Shown here in pieces: positions 43,234-51,210 of a stretch of 64,000 nucleotides of DNA. Each line of letters begins with the position of its first letter. Position 1 is the first letter of the stretch. Source of the stretch: Streptomyces sp. WZ-12. Lineage in GTDB: Bacteria; Actinomycetota; Actinomycetes; Streptomycetales; Streptomycetaceae. The notes beneath the pieces are model-generated. The model searched no databases. It worked only from the letters and a program-made list of their open reading frames with translations, and was not told the DNA's origin. The position numbers and the translations under genes are program-made. Where the stretch lies: the NCBI RefSeq assembly GCF_028898845.1, contig NZ_CP118574.1:5739001-5803000 (forward strand), written 5' to 3'.

Positions 43234-44523
43234 GTGAGCGACAACTCTGTAGTACTGCGTTACGGGGACGGCGAATACAGCTACCCGGTCGTCGAGAGCA
43301 CGGTCGGCGACAAGGGCTTCGACATCTCGAAGCTGCGCGCCCAGACCGGTCTGGTGACCCTGGATTCCGGTTACGGCAACACCGCGGCGTATAAATCCGC
43401 GGTCACCTATCTCGACGGTGAGAAGGGCATCCTGCGGTACCGCGGTTACCCGATCGAGCAGCTCGCGGAGCGCAGCACGTTCGTGGAGACCGCCTACCTC
43501 CTCATCAACGGTGAGCTGCCGACCGTCGACGAGCTGGCGACCTTCAAGCAGGACATCACGTACCACACCCTGCTCCACGAGGACGTCAAGCGCTTCTTCG
43601 ACGGCTTCCCGCGGGACGCCCATCCGATGGCCATGCTGTCCTCGGTGGTCAGCGCGCTGTCGACGTTCTACCAGGACAGCCACAACCCGTTCGACGAGCA
43701 GCAGCGGTACATCTCCACGATCCGCCTGCTGGCCAAGCTGCCGACCATCGCGGCCTACGCGTACAAGAAGTCGGTCGGCCACCCGGTCGTCTACCCGAGC
43801 AACGACCTCGGCTACGTCGAGAACTTCCTGCGGATGACCTTCTCGGTCCCCGCCGCCGAGTACGAGCTGGACCCGGTCGTGGTCAGCGCGCTCGACAAGC
43901 TGCTGATCCTGCACGCGGACCACGAGCAGAACTGCTCGACCTCCACCGTGCGCCTGGTCGGCTCCTCGCAGGCGAACCTCTTCGCCTCGATCTCGGCCGG
44001 CATCAACGCCCTCTGGGGCCCGCTGCACGGCGGCGCCAACCAGTCGGTGCTGGAGATGCTGGAGGGCATCCGCGACGCCGGCGGCGACGTCGACACCTTC
44101 ATCCGCAAGGTGAAGAACAAGGAAGACGGCGTGAAGCTCATGGGCTTCGGGCACCGCGTCTACAAGAACTTCGACCCCCGGGCGAAGATCATCAAGGCGG
44201 CGGCGCACGACGTCCTCTCGGCGCTGGGCAAGGAGGACGAGCTCCTCGACATCGCCCTGAAGCTGGAAGAGCACGCGCTGGCCGACGACTACTTCGTCGA
44301 GCGCAAGCTCTACCCGAACGTCGACTTCTACACCGGCCTGATCTACCGGGCGATGGGCTTCCCGACCGAGATGTTCACCGTGCTCTTCGCGCTCGGCCGG
44401 CTGCCCGGCTGGATCGCCCAGTGGCACGAGATGATCACGGAGCCCGGCTCCCGCATCGGCCGCCCGCGCCAGGTCTACACCGGCATCGTCGAGCGCGACT
44501 TCGTGCCCGTCCAGGAGCGCTGA
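43234..44523 (+). CDS. citA: citrate synthase
   Basis: A 429-residue hexameric-type (GltA-like) citrate synthase, joining oxaloacetate and acetyl-CoA in the TCA cycle. Active-site parts are complete: LHADHEQNCSTSTVRLVGSS (first His), WGPLHGGANQSVLEMLEGI (second His), MGFGHRVYKNFDPRAKIIK (third His/Arg region), PNVDFYTGLIYRAMGFP with the Asp, and GRIGRPRQVYTG-like C-terminus. GTG 43234 has GAGGG 6 nt upstream and gives the standard SDNSVVLRYGDGEY N-terminus; GTG 43222 is less likely. A terminator and the 6C RNA follow. Confidence 0.93.
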   Translation: MSDNSVVLRYGDGEYSYPVVESTVGDKGFDISKLRAQTGLVTLDSGYGNTAAYKSAVTYLDGEKGILRYRGYPIEQLAERSTFVETAYLLINGELPTVDELATFKQDITYHTLLHEDVKRFFDGFPRDAHPMAMLSSVVSALSTFYQDSHNPFDEQQRYISTIRLLAKLPTIAAYAYKKSVGHPVVYPSNDLGYVENFLRMTFSVPAAEYELDPVVVSALDKLLILHADHEQNCSTSTVRLVGSSQANLFASISAGINALWGPLHGGANQSVLEMLEGIRDAGGDVDTFIRKVKNKEDGVKLMGFGHRVYKNFDPRAKIIKAAAHDVLSALGKEDELLDIALKLEEHALADDYFVERKLYPNVDFYTGLIYRAMGFPTEMFTVLFALGRLPGWIAQWHEMITEPGSRIGRPRQVYTGIVERDFVPVQER

Positions 44524-44533
44524 GTCCGGCCGC

Positions 44534-44567
44534 TGCGTAACGGCCGGACAGGACCGGCCGTTACGCA
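44534..44567 (+). terminator. terminator of citrate synthase
   Basis: A perfect 14-bp stem (44534-44547 with 44554-44567) and a 6-nt loop start 10 nt after the stop. A shorter competing stem (44525-44533 with 44541-44549) uses part of the same sequence. Confidence 0.75.
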
Positions 44568-44640
44568 CTGGTGATCGATAATCGCGCAAACGCGATCGTG
44601 GCGCCCCTTCCGGTGCCGTGACGCGGGCGCGCCTATGCGA

Positions 44641-44731
44641 AAGCGCCCCGCCTCCGGATCCCCCCACGGGTCCAGAGTGCGGGGCGCTTCCCATGTCCCG
44701 GTGCGGATTCCCCCCACGGGATCCGGCCGGG
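44641..44731 (+). ncRNA. 6C small RNA
   Basis: Two adjacent hairpins carry the same six-C run. The first has an 11-bp outer stem AAGCGCCCCGC (44641-44651)/GCGGGGCGCTT (44679-44689) and an inner stem GGATCC/GGGTCC. The second has outer CCCGG (44697-44701)/CCGGG (44727-44731) and inner CGGATTCC (44704-44711)/GGGATCCG (44718-44725). Both loops read CCCCAC. This matches the actinobacterial 6C motif, a conserved sRNA with C-rich loops that can pair with G-rich mRNA leaders. The ends are estimated from the stems. It lies 117 nt after citrate synthase. Confidence 0.85.
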
Positions 44732-44857
44732 CGTTCCGGGTTGCACCGCGCTCTGCCGGGACGCGCACATACGGGAGGGCCGCTCAAAGCTCCCCGGGCG
44801 CGTCGCCCCGGCCAACGCAGAGCCGAGACGGTCCCCCAAGACCGACACGGCTTTCGC

Positions 44858-44886
44858 AGTGCAAGCCCCGCCGGGGTGCTTGCACT
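44858..44886 (+). terminator. hairpin downstream of the 6C RNA
   Basis: AGTGCAAGC (44858-44866) and GCTTGCACT (44878-44886) pair perfectly, with a further CCC/GGG inside. It could end a longer form of the 6C transcript. Confidence 0.5.
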
Positions 44887-45157
44887 TGCCCGGTTAGACT
44901 CGCGACCCCCCTCAATGGTTACGTTCCGAAGAGTGTGATCTGAGTCTCATGCCATATAGGGGCGAATCTGGTCAAGGGCTTCTTTTGGGAGATCGGCGCC
45001 CGGAGGTATGGGTGTTGTGCCAGTTGTGAGGGCGATGTGAATTCTTGTGCCGTCGTCCTGGCATTGTGACCGTTCATAGCTGATCGTCCCGGTCTGCCGC
45101 GATTACCGTGGGTGTCCGTTCTGGGGGCGATTCCCGCCCACCGGAAGCGCGTAGGCG
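44887..45157. other. gene-free interval with lower GC
   Basis: No credible gene, tRNA or riboswitch is visible. The stretch is clearly richer in A/T than its surroundings and may hold promoters or an undetected small transcript. Confidence 0.5.
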
Positions 45158-45203
45158 CGAGGCGCAGGCCGTCCCGCCGTGAGCGGGTGCGTCCTGCGCC
45201 TCG
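45158..45203 (-). terminator. hairpin downstream of the copper chaperone gene
   Basis: CGAGGCGCAGG (45158-45168) and CCTGCGCCTCG (45193-45203) pair perfectly and enclose a small CCCGC/GCGGG stem. It lies 33 nt beyond the minus-strand stop codon. Confidence 0.65.
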
Positions 45204-45235
45204 TCGTCGTGGAGCGCCGCGGATTCGCCCGCGGA

Positions 45236-45523
45236 TCAGACCCGGCCCGCGAGCTCGTAGCCCGCCTCGTCGACCGCCGCGCGCACCGCGGCCTCGTCCA
45301 GCGGCGCCTTCGACGTGACGGTCACCAGGCCGGACGCCGCGACCGCCTGCACCGCGCTCACCCCGGAGATCTCGCCGATCTCGGACGACACCGCGCCCTC
45401 GCAGTGCCCGCAGGTCATGCCCGTGACCTTGTAGGTGCTGGTCACCGCGCCGACCTCGACGGCGGTGTCGCCGCTGGTCTGGCAGGAGCCGTCAGGGGTG
45501 CAGCAGGAGCTGTTCTCAGCCAT
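45236..45523 (-). CDS. copZ: heavy-metal-associated (copper chaperone CopZ-like) protein
   Basis: A 95-residue cytosolic protein with one HMA domain: VTSTYKVTGMTCGHCEGAV, carrying the Cys-x-x-Cys metal site in GMTCGHC, followed by VSSEIGEISGVSAVQAV and a typical final YELAG. The N-terminal tail has three extra Cys (SSCCTPDGSC), which is unusual and could bind more metal. It would carry Cu(I) to an exporter; no copper ATPase is in this window. ATG 45523 follows GAGGAG; the frame's longer start is unsupported. A CsoR-type operator lies 136 nt upstream. Confidence 0.85.
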   Translation of the reverse strand: MAENSSCCTPDGSCQTSGDTAVEVGAVTSTYKVTGMTCGHCEGAVSSEIGEISGVSAVQAVAASGLVTVTSKAPLDEAAVRAAVDEAGYELAGRV

Positions 45524-45658
45524 GGGTCTCTCCTCGTGGTGCCGTGTGTGCCGACATGTGTCGGTGCGGGCCGATACGGCCGTTGCGCTCAGTGTGGTGC
45601 CCAAGTGGCGTGAGGGAACGCAGTGGCGGTCGATGTCGGCCCCGACTTCGACCACTGT

Positions 45659-45675
45659 ATACCCCCTAGGGGTAT
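45659..45675. promoter_or_regulatory. CsoR-type copper operator
   Basis: ATACCCC-CTA-GGGGTAT is a 7+3+7 palindrome closely matching the CsoR consensus (TACCC...GGGTA). It lies between copZ and the divergent DedA gene and probably represses copZ until Cu(I) is present. Confidence 0.75.
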
Positions 45676-45777
45676 GAATCCAGTCTGGGCCTCCCCGCCC
45701 GCACGCGTTGCCGCCCGCCCCGCCGCGCGTCAGCCTGGGGATACGGACTCGGGGTGCGAATCCGAGGAGGCGGCCGG

Positions 45778-46446
45778 ATGGACGGCATGCTCGCCCTCTA
45801 CGGCCTGCTGGCGCTCACCACCCTGCCGCCACTGGTCCCCAACTCCGCGGTCCTGGTCTCCGCCGGCGTCCTCGCCTCCGAAGGCCACACGGTCCTCCCG
45901 CTCGTCCTCGTGACCGTCGCGGGCAGCGCCCTGCTCGGCGACATGCTGATGCACCTCGCCGCGCGCCGCTTCGGCGGCCCCGTCCGCGCCTGGCTGCTGC
46001 GCCGCCCGCGCCGCCGCGCCGCCCTCGAATGGACCGCCCGTCACATCCGGCGCCACGGCGTGCCCTTCGTCGTCGCCGTGCGGTTCCTGCCCAGCGGGCG
46101 GATCGCCGGCGCCCTGGCCTCCGGCGCGCTGCGCTACCCGCCGCGCAAGTACCTGCTCGGCGCCGGCCTCGCCGAATCCCTCTGGGCGACCTACTCCGTC
46201 GGCCTCGGCTACCTCGGCACCGCCGCCGCCGGAAACCGCCTCTACGCCGCCGCCATCGGCATCGGCGTCTCCGTCCTCGTCGCCACCGCCGGAACCGCCG
46301 TCCAATGGGCCACCCGCCGCCGCGGCCCGCGCGCCCAGGCCGACCGGCGAACTCCCGGCGAATGCGCGCGACTCAACCCGCGATCCGCCCCGCCGTCCGA
46401 CCGCGAAGAGGGTGACGAGCAGACGTCATCCACCGCCGCAGCCTGA
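45778..46446 (+). CDS. DedA family (VTT domain) membrane protein
   Basis: A 222-residue membrane protein with about five hydrophobic segments. The VTT/DedA core shows VPNSAVLVSAGVLASEGHTV, VAGSALLGDMLMHLAARRFG and the amphipathic FVVAVRFLPSGRIAGALASG with the conserved Arg-Phe-x-Pro-x-x-R, then AGLAESLWATYSVGLGYLG. Family members flip or scramble lipids and protect membrane potential. The last 40 residues are hydrophilic. ATG 45778 has GAGGAGG upstream; ATG 45787 is also possible. It is divergent from copZ across the CsoR site. Confidence 0.83.
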   Translation: MDGMLALYGLLALTTLPPLVPNSAVLVSAGVLASEGHTVLPLVLVTVAGSALLGDMLMHLAARRFGGPVRAWLLRRPRRRAALEWTARHIRRHGVPFVVAVRFLPSGRIAGALASGALRYPPRKYLLGAGLAESLWATYSVGLGYLGTAAAGNRLYAAAIGIGVSVLVATAGTAVQWATRRRGPRAQADRRTPGECARLNPRSAPPSDREEGDEQTSSTAAA

Positions 46447-46485
46447 TCGCAGGCCGGGCGCGGCATGACTGTCAGTGGTCGTCCG

Positions 46486-46491
46486 TACCGT
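46486..46491 (+). promoter_or_regulatory. -10 box TACCGT of the acetyltransferase gene, leaderless
   Basis: TACCGT ends 7 nt before ATG 46499 and no ribosome binding site is present. The same hexamer and spacing occurs before recD2. Confidence 0.5.
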
Positions 46492-46498
46492 TGGTGTC

Positions 46499-47149
46499 AT
46501 GACGGAACGAAAAGCCGAAGCGGCGGAACGAAAAGTCGAAGTGACGGAACGAGACGCTCAATCAAGGGGAGTTGGAGCGGGGGAGGCCGAGGCGGTGCGG
46601 GCGACGAAAGGTGCGCGGACGGTCGAACCGCACGTGCCGCGCATCCCGCCCGACGTGCGGATCGAGGCGTGGCCGGCGGACGGCCTCGACCTGCTGCGCA
46701 AGGCAAACACCCCCGAGATGACACGACACTTGGGCGGCCCCGAGACCGCGGAGCAGCTCGCCCGGCGCCACCTCAGATACCTCGGCGACCTCGACGACGA
46801 GGGCCCCGGCCGGATGTACCGCATCGTGCTCCTCCCGGAGGGCGAGCCCGTGGGCACGGTCGGCTTCTGGGAGACGGAGCGGAGGGGAAAGCCCGTCTAT
46901 GAGGCGGGTTGGAGTGTGCTCCCCGATTTCCAGGGCCGTGGCATCGCGGCGGCCGCGGTGCACCAGGTCCTCGCGGCGGCCGCCGTCGAAGGCCGCCACC
47001 CTGCCGTCCACGCCTTCCCCTCCGCGGCCAACGCCGCGTCCAACGCGGTATGCCGCAAGGCCGGCTTCGCCTTCATGGGGACGTGCGACGTCGAATACCC
47101 CAAGGGGCATCTGATACGGGCCAACGAGTGGCGGGCGACGCTGCGGTAG
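46499..47149 (+). CDS. GNAT family N-acetyltransferase
   Basis: A 216-residue acetyltransferase of the RimJ/RimL-like type. Residues about 65-205 form the GNAT fold: EPVGTVGFWE (strand 4), YEAGWSVLPDFQGRGIAAAA with the acetyl-CoA loop Q-G-R-G-I-A, then SNAVCRKAGFAFMGTCDVEY. The N-terminal 45 residues contain three short repeats (TERKAEA, AERKVEV, TERDAQS) encoded by repeats of GGAACGAAAAG. The substrate is unknown. The start is inferred from the -10 box 7 nt upstream; an earlier in-frame ATG (46475) would lie upstream of that promoter. Confidence 0.8.
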   Translation: MTERKAEAAERKVEVTERDAQSRGVGAGEAEAVRATKGARTVEPHVPRIPPDVRIEAWPADGLDLLRKANTPEMTRHLGGPETAEQLARRHLRYLGDLDDEGPGRMYRIVLLPEGEPVGTVGFWETERRGKPVYEAGWSVLPDFQGRGIAAAAVHQVLAAAAVEGRHPAVHAFPSAANAASNAVCRKAGFAFMGTCDVEYPKGHLIRANEWRATLR

Positions 47150-47245
47150 GCCGGGGGCGGTTCCCCGGGAGGAGCGCCGTCGACCCCGTTTGGGGACGCC
47201 GTCGGCATCCCGCGCTGCGCCTCCGCCTGCGCCGCAGCCGCCGTC

Positions 47246-48079
47246 TCAGCGCAGCAGGGCGAGGCTGGCGAGCGCCGTGAAGGCGAGCACCAGCCAGGTG
47301 AAGACCCTCTGATCGATGCGGTGCACCAGCGCCCGCCCGACGAACGCACCGGCCACCACGGCGAGCGCCAACAGCCCGTCCAGCGCGAGCCCGTTCGCCG
47401 TGATCAGCCCCAGCCCCACGCTGAACGGCACCTTCACGAGATTGACGAGCAGGAAGAACCACGCACCGGTGCCCAGGAACCCGAGCACCGCGAAGCCCGA
47501 CGAGAGGAGGTACAGCGACATCGCCGGCCCACCGGCGTTCGCGACCATGGTGGCAAAACCGGCCAGCAGCCCGAACACCGCCGTCCGCAGGCGGTGTTGA
47601 TCTCCCGTTGCGCCTCCGGCGGGGGTCGGCCGCCGCACGTCGCGCACCGCCGCTCGGGCGCGGACCCGCTGCCACACGTGGTGCAGCGCGACGGCGAGCA
47701 GCAGCCCGCCGATCGTGCGCCGCACGACGGTGTCGTCGCTCCACGCGATGAACGCCACGCCCAGCAGCACCCCGGCCGCCACCGACGGCAGCAGCCGGAA
47801 CAGCACGGCCCGGTCGGCGTGCCCGCGATAGGCGCGGACGGCCAACACATCGCCCACGAGGAGGAGCGGAAGGAGGACCCCGGTGGATTCCCTGGCCGGG
47901 AGCACGGCGGCGAAGAGCGCCACGCTCAGCGTGCCCACGCCACTGACGGCGGTCTTGGAGACCCCCACCAGCAGCGCGGCGACCACCAGCACGGCGAACG
48001 GTACGACGCCCCACCGCGCCACGGGGCCGACGGTCAACTGCCCGGCCGCGAGACCGACTACGGCACCGCTGCCGGTCAC
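47246..48079 (-). CDS. TauE/SafE family membrane permease
   Basis: A 277-residue membrane protein with about eight hydrophobic helices and the family's two-fold pattern: LVVAALLVGVSKTAVSGVGT in the first half and FGLLAGFATMVANAGGPAMS in the second (the N-A-G-G-P element is diagnostic). Relatives export sulfite, sulfoacetate or other organic anions. GTG 48079 overlaps the stop of the upstream dehydrogenase (GTGA), so the two genes are coupled. Its coupling to an inositol dehydrogenase suggests it exports or imports an acidic product, which is speculative. Confidence 0.82.
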   Translation of the reverse strand: MTGSGAVVGLAAGQLTVGPVARWGVVPFAVLVVAALLVGVSKTAVSGVGTLSVALFAAVLPARESTGVLLPLLLVGDVLAVRAYRGHADRAVLFRLLPSVAAGVLLGVAFIAWSDDTVVRRTIGGLLLAVALHHVWQRVRARAAVRDVRRPTPAGGATGDQHRLRTAVFGLLAGFATMVANAGGPAMSLYLLSSGFAVLGFLGTGAWFFLLVNLVKVPFSVGLGLITANGLALDGLLALAVVAGAFVGRALVHRIDQRVFTWLVLAFTALASLALLR

Positions 48080-49110
48080 GCGCCGGGCGCCGCCCCGCCG
48101 CCCGCGGCGGCCCGCACGTCCGCGACGGCCACCGGCTGACCGGTCCGCCGCGAGAGGTCGCACGCCTCCGCGACGTACAGCGCCTCCAACGCCTCGGCGG
48201 GGGTGCAAGGACTGGGCGCCCGGCCCGCGGCCACCTCGACGAAGACGCCCAACTCGGTCACGTACGCGTCGTGGAACCGCTCCATGAACGTGGCGTACGG
48301 GACGTCCGCCCGCAGCCAGGACAGTTTCGTCTCGGCGGACGGCATCGGCGCCCGGTCGTCCAACCCGACGAACCGAGCGCCCTCGGAGCCGCAGACCTCC
48401 AGCCGGACGTCATGGCCCGCCCCGTTGTAGCGGGTCGCGGTGACCGTGGCCAGGGTGTCGTCGTCGAAGCGGAGCAGCGCGGCACAGGTGTCGACGTCGT
48501 CGCCCTCGGCGAAGAAGTCCGCGCCGCGGTTGGCGCCTTGGGCATAGACGGAGACCACCTCGCGACCCGTCAGCCAGCGCATGATGTCGAAGTCGTGGAT
48601 GCTGCAGTCCCGGAACAGCCCGCCGGAGGTCGGGATGAAGGCCGCCGGCGGCGGCGACTGGTCGCTGGTGCAGGCGCGCAGGGTGTGCAGCCAGCCCAGT
48701 TCACCGGAGCGCAGCGCCTCCCGGGCCGCGCGGTACCCGGCGTCGAACCGGCGCTGGAAACCGATCTGTACGGGCACGGTGCCGGCCTCGGTGCGCGCCA
48801 CGACGGCGAGCGTGCCGGGCACGTCCAGGGCCACGGGCTTCTCACAGAACACCGGCACGCCGGCGTCCAGAGCCTGATGGATCAGCGTGGCGTGCGCACT
48901 GGTCGCGGCGGTGACCACCACGGCGTCCACCCCTGCCGCGTACATCGCCTCGATGCTCTCGGCGGCCGTCACGTCCAGGGTGTCCGCGAGCGCGGCGGCC
49001 CGCGCCGGGTCCGCGTCGGCGACCATGAGGCCGGTGACGCCGGGGACGTTCTGGAGGGTCGCGGCATGGAACGCGCCGATGCGCCCGGTGCCGATCAGAC
49101 CGATCTTCAT
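48076..49110 (-). CDS. iolG: inositol 2-dehydrogenase-like oxidoreductase (Gfo/Idh/MocA)
   Basis: A 344-residue NAD-dependent enzyme. The Rossmann motif is GLIGTGRIGAFHAATL; the catalytic Lys is in PVFCEKPVALDVPGTLAVVA; the substrate side has GLFRDCSIHDFDIMRWLTGR with the Asp/His pair of inositol dehydrogenases, and VQIGFQRRFDAGYRAAREAL. It would oxidise myo-inositol to 2-keto-myo-inositol, the first pathway step. ATG 49110 follows AAGGGA. It is divergent from a LacI regulator, and a LacI-type palindrome lies inside its promoter. Which of the two Gfo enzymes here uses myo- and which scyllo- or chiro-inositol cannot be told from sequence. Confidence 0.8.
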   Translation of the reverse strand: MKIGLIGTGRIGAFHAATLQNVPGVTGLMVADADPARAAALADTLDVTAAESIEAMYAAGVDAVVVTAATSAHATLIHQALDAGVPVFCEKPVALDVPGTLAVVARTEAGTVPVQIGFQRRFDAGYRAAREALRSGELGWLHTLRACTSDQSPPPAAFIPTSGGLFRDCSIHDFDIMRWLTGREVVSVYAQGANRGADFFAEGDDVDTCAALLRFDDDTLATVTATRYNGAGHDVRLEVCGSEGARFVGLDDRAPMPSAETKLSWLRADVPYATFMERFHDAYVTELGVFVEVAAGRAPSPCTPAEALEALYVAEACDLSRRTGQPVAVADVRAAAGGGAAPGA

Positions 49111-49244
49111 GGGGGTCCCTTCGGGTGGGAGGGGGTCGGGTGGGAGGGGAGGGAGCAGCCCACTGACGGGGGTTGGAGGAGGGGTACTGCCCGGGCCGGG
49201 CCGAGTCTCCGGCCGGGATGTGCAGCGGAGAAGGGGAGATGCGG

Positions 49245-49274
49245 AAAATATTGGAACGGTCCAACGGGTGTCTC
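49245..49274 (-). promoter_or_regulatory. promoter of the iolG operon with LacI-type operator in the spacer
   Basis: On the minus strand GAGACA (49274-49269) and TATTTT (49250-49245) are 18 bp apart. The palindrome TTGGAACGGTCCAA (49251-49264) fills the spacer, so a bound repressor would block RNA polymerase. The leader to iolG is about 130 nt. Confidence 0.6.
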
Positions 49275-49474
49275 ATCCGGCACCCTGCATGTCCGTATGT
49301 CTGGATGTCAATCCCCATGCAGTGGCGGACTGGTGGCGCACGGGCGGCGCACTGGTGGTGCAGCGGGGAGGTGAACGTGCAGTGGGGGAGGGGGTGATGG
49401 CGCTGCTGGGTGAGTAGAAGAGGAAGTGGCCGGCGCCCACCGTCGACCCGTACTGACCTCGTCCCGCCCCCACG

Positions 49475-49525
49475 TTGACGCTGACCTGGCCCGATGAAAG
49501 GATCCGCTCTCATGGAACGGTCCAA
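49475..49525 (+). promoter_or_regulatory. lacI promoter with operator over the start codon
   Basis: TTGACG (49475-49480) and AAGGAT (49498-49503) are 17 bp apart. The sequence ATGGAACGGTCCAA (49512-49525), which includes the start codon, repeats the iolG palindrome with one base changed. This supports autorepression, and looping between the two sites about 261 bp apart is possible. Confidence 0.6.
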
Positions 49526-50591
49526 CGCCTCGCCGGGCGACCCCTTCAAGCAGGCGCCCGGTGCAGACCGGCCCCCGACGATCCGTGGAGTCGCCGAGCG
49601 TGCCGGCGTCTCCAAGTCGCTGGTGTCGCTCGTGCTCCAGGATTCGCCGCGGGTCAGCGAGGCCAAGCGGCGGGCCGTCCTGGACGCCATCGACGAGCTG
49701 GGCTACCGGCCCAACGCCGCCGCCCGCAGCCTGGTCGCCCGGCGTACCCACACCGTCGGCGTGCTGCTGAACGACATGCGCAACCCGTGGTTCGTGGACG
49801 TCCTCGACGGCCTCAACTCGCTGCTGCAGGCGCACGGTCTGCGGATGTTGATGGCCGACGGGCGTCTGGACCGGCGCACGGACCAGGAGTTCGCCCGTAC
49901 CTTCCAGGAACTCCGGGTCGACGGCCTGGTCGTCGTCGGCACGCTCCCGGACACCGAGGGGCTCGCCGAGGTCGCCGAGCGGCTGCCGACCGTCATCGCC
50001 GGCAACCATGAACCCCGGCTGCCGCGCGTCGACATCGTCGCCAACGACGACGAACGCGGCGCCCGCCTCGCCACCGAGCACCTCATCGGCCTCGGGCACC
50101 GCAGGATCGCCCACATCGCCGGCCTGGGGGTGGTCGGCGCGTTGCGCCGGCGCGGTTTCGAGGCCGCGATGCGCGACCACGGACTGGCCGCGCACGCCCT
50201 CGTGGCGGACGGTGACGGGACGGAGGAGGGCGGCTACCGCGCCGCCGTGCGGCTGCTCGGCCCGGCCCGCGACGGCCACCGCCCCAGCGCCGTCTTCGCG
50301 TTCAACGACCTCTCCGGCATCGGGGCCCTGTCCGCGGCCGGAGAACTGGGCCTCGACGTCCCCGCCGACCTCTCCCTCGTCGGCTACGACAACACCTATC
50401 TCGCCCGCATCCGCCACCTCTGGCTGAACTCGGTCAACAACGCCAGTCACGAGGTGGGCCGCCGTGCCGCCCGCTGCCTGTTGGACCGGATGACACACCC
50501 CGATGCACCCGCCGACCACCAACTCGTCGCCCCGGAACTAGAGGTGAGGGGCTCGGCGGCGCCACCGGGGGAGGGTTGCGAAGCGTCGTAA
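49512..50591 (+). CDS. LacI family transcriptional regulator of inositol genes
   Basis: A 359-residue LacI-type repressor. The helix-turn-helix is at about 22-70 (TIRGVAERAGVSKSLVSLVL, then RVSEAKRRAVLDAIDELGYR with the hinge NAAARSLVARR), followed by the periplasmic-binding-like sensor domain (VGVLLNDMRNPWFVDVLDGL, HRRIAHIAGLGVV, LSLVGYDNTYLARI). It is divergent from iolG, with matching palindromes at both promoters, so it very probably represses iolG and itself in the absence of an inositol-derived inducer. ATG 49512 is preferred to 49494, which precedes the likely transcription start. Confidence 0.87.
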   Translation: MERSNASPGDPFKQAPGADRPPTIRGVAERAGVSKSLVSLVLQDSPRVSEAKRRAVLDAIDELGYRPNAAARSLVARRTHTVGVLLNDMRNPWFVDVLDGLNSLLQAHGLRMLMADGRLDRRTDQEFARTFQELRVDGLVVVGTLPDTEGLAEVAERLPTVIAGNHEPRLPRVDIVANDDERGARLATEHLIGLGHRRIAHIAGLGVVGALRRRGFEAAMRDHGLAAHALVADGDGTEEGGYRAAVRLLGPARDGHRPSAVFAFNDLSGIGALSAAGELGLDVPADLSLVGYDNTYLARIRHLWLNSVNNASHEVGRRAARCLLDRMTHPDAPADHQLVAPELEVRGSAAPPGEGCEAS

Positions 50592-50685
50592 CGGGAAACG
50601 GGACGGGGGTTGCGCGCGGTGGCCGCGGACGAGGTCGAGCCGGGTTCGGGTCGGCGTCGCCCACGGCCACCCGCTCATGCACCGC

Positions 50686-50877
50686 CTAACGTCCGCGATG
50701 GCCCGGGCGTTGCGCCACCCAGGCTCTGACGGTGTCGGCGTACCAGTACGGTTTGCCGCCCTCCACCAAGTCGGGCTCCGGTAGTAGGCCGTGCTTGCGG
50801 TAAGAGCGCACGGTGTCCGTCTGCACCTGGATATGGGCGGCGATTTCCTTGTACGACCAGAGCCTTCGGTCAGTCAT
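50686..50877 (-). CDS. small helix-turn-helix protein (MerR/excisionase-like)
   Basis: A 63-residue protein that is almost entirely one DNA-binding domain: RRLWSYKEIAAHIQVQTDTV, RSYRKHGLLPEPDLVEGGKP, YWYADTVRAWVAQRPG, the HTH_17/AlpA-like pattern where the recognition helix is followed by a short wing. Proteins of this size act as excisionases or small regulators. ATG 50877 has AAGGAGGTG 8 nt upstream. No integrase or attachment site is visible beside it, so a stand-alone regulator is more likely. Confidence 0.75.
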   Translation of the reverse strand: MTDRRLWSYKEIAAHIQVQTDTVRSYRKHGLLPEPDLVEGGKPYWYADTVRAWVAQRPGHRGR

Positions 50878-50948
50878 CTCTGCGCACCTCCTTGGCGCCC
50901 CCGCAGGGTCGACCGGCGAGCCGGCGAGGGCTGCGTACGGCGTGGTGA

Positions 50949-51067
50949 TCACTCACCCTGTGCCCGGACAACGACGGTGAGTGACCGTCGGCGTGGGGCT
51001 GTTGAAGGGCTGTGACGAAAGACCTGCCCCACGGTGACAGCCGTGACGGAGGGGCGACAGCCGTGAC
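50949..51067. promoter_or_regulatory. repeat-rich leader of the small HTH gene
   Basis: This part of the 333-bp gap (50878-51210) has TCACTCACC (50949-50957) with its exact inverse GGTGAGTGA (50976-50984), and GACAGCCGTGAC twice (51036-51047, 51056-51067; 20 bp apart, two helix turns). Both are candidate regulator sites. I see no gene in the gap. Confidence 0.4.
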
Positions 51068-51210
51068 AGGAATGGGACAGACGCCTGCATAGCGGATGAT
51101 CCGCGGTCGGGTACCGTCCGCCGTGGGCGAGATGTCCCCTGTAGGTGCGCCTGTGGCGAGACATGTCTGTTCTTGGGCGTGGCGAGTGCAGGCCGGCGGA
51201 GGGGTGGGGA

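Noticed and set aside
44732..44890. Possible tRNA gene near the 6C RNA
   Set aside because: I looked for a cloverleaf and a TTC-loop-like segment; only simple hairpins are present.
50686..50877. Excisionase of an integrated element
   Set aside because: No integrase, attachment repeats or tRNA gene is nearby; kept only as a small HTH protein.
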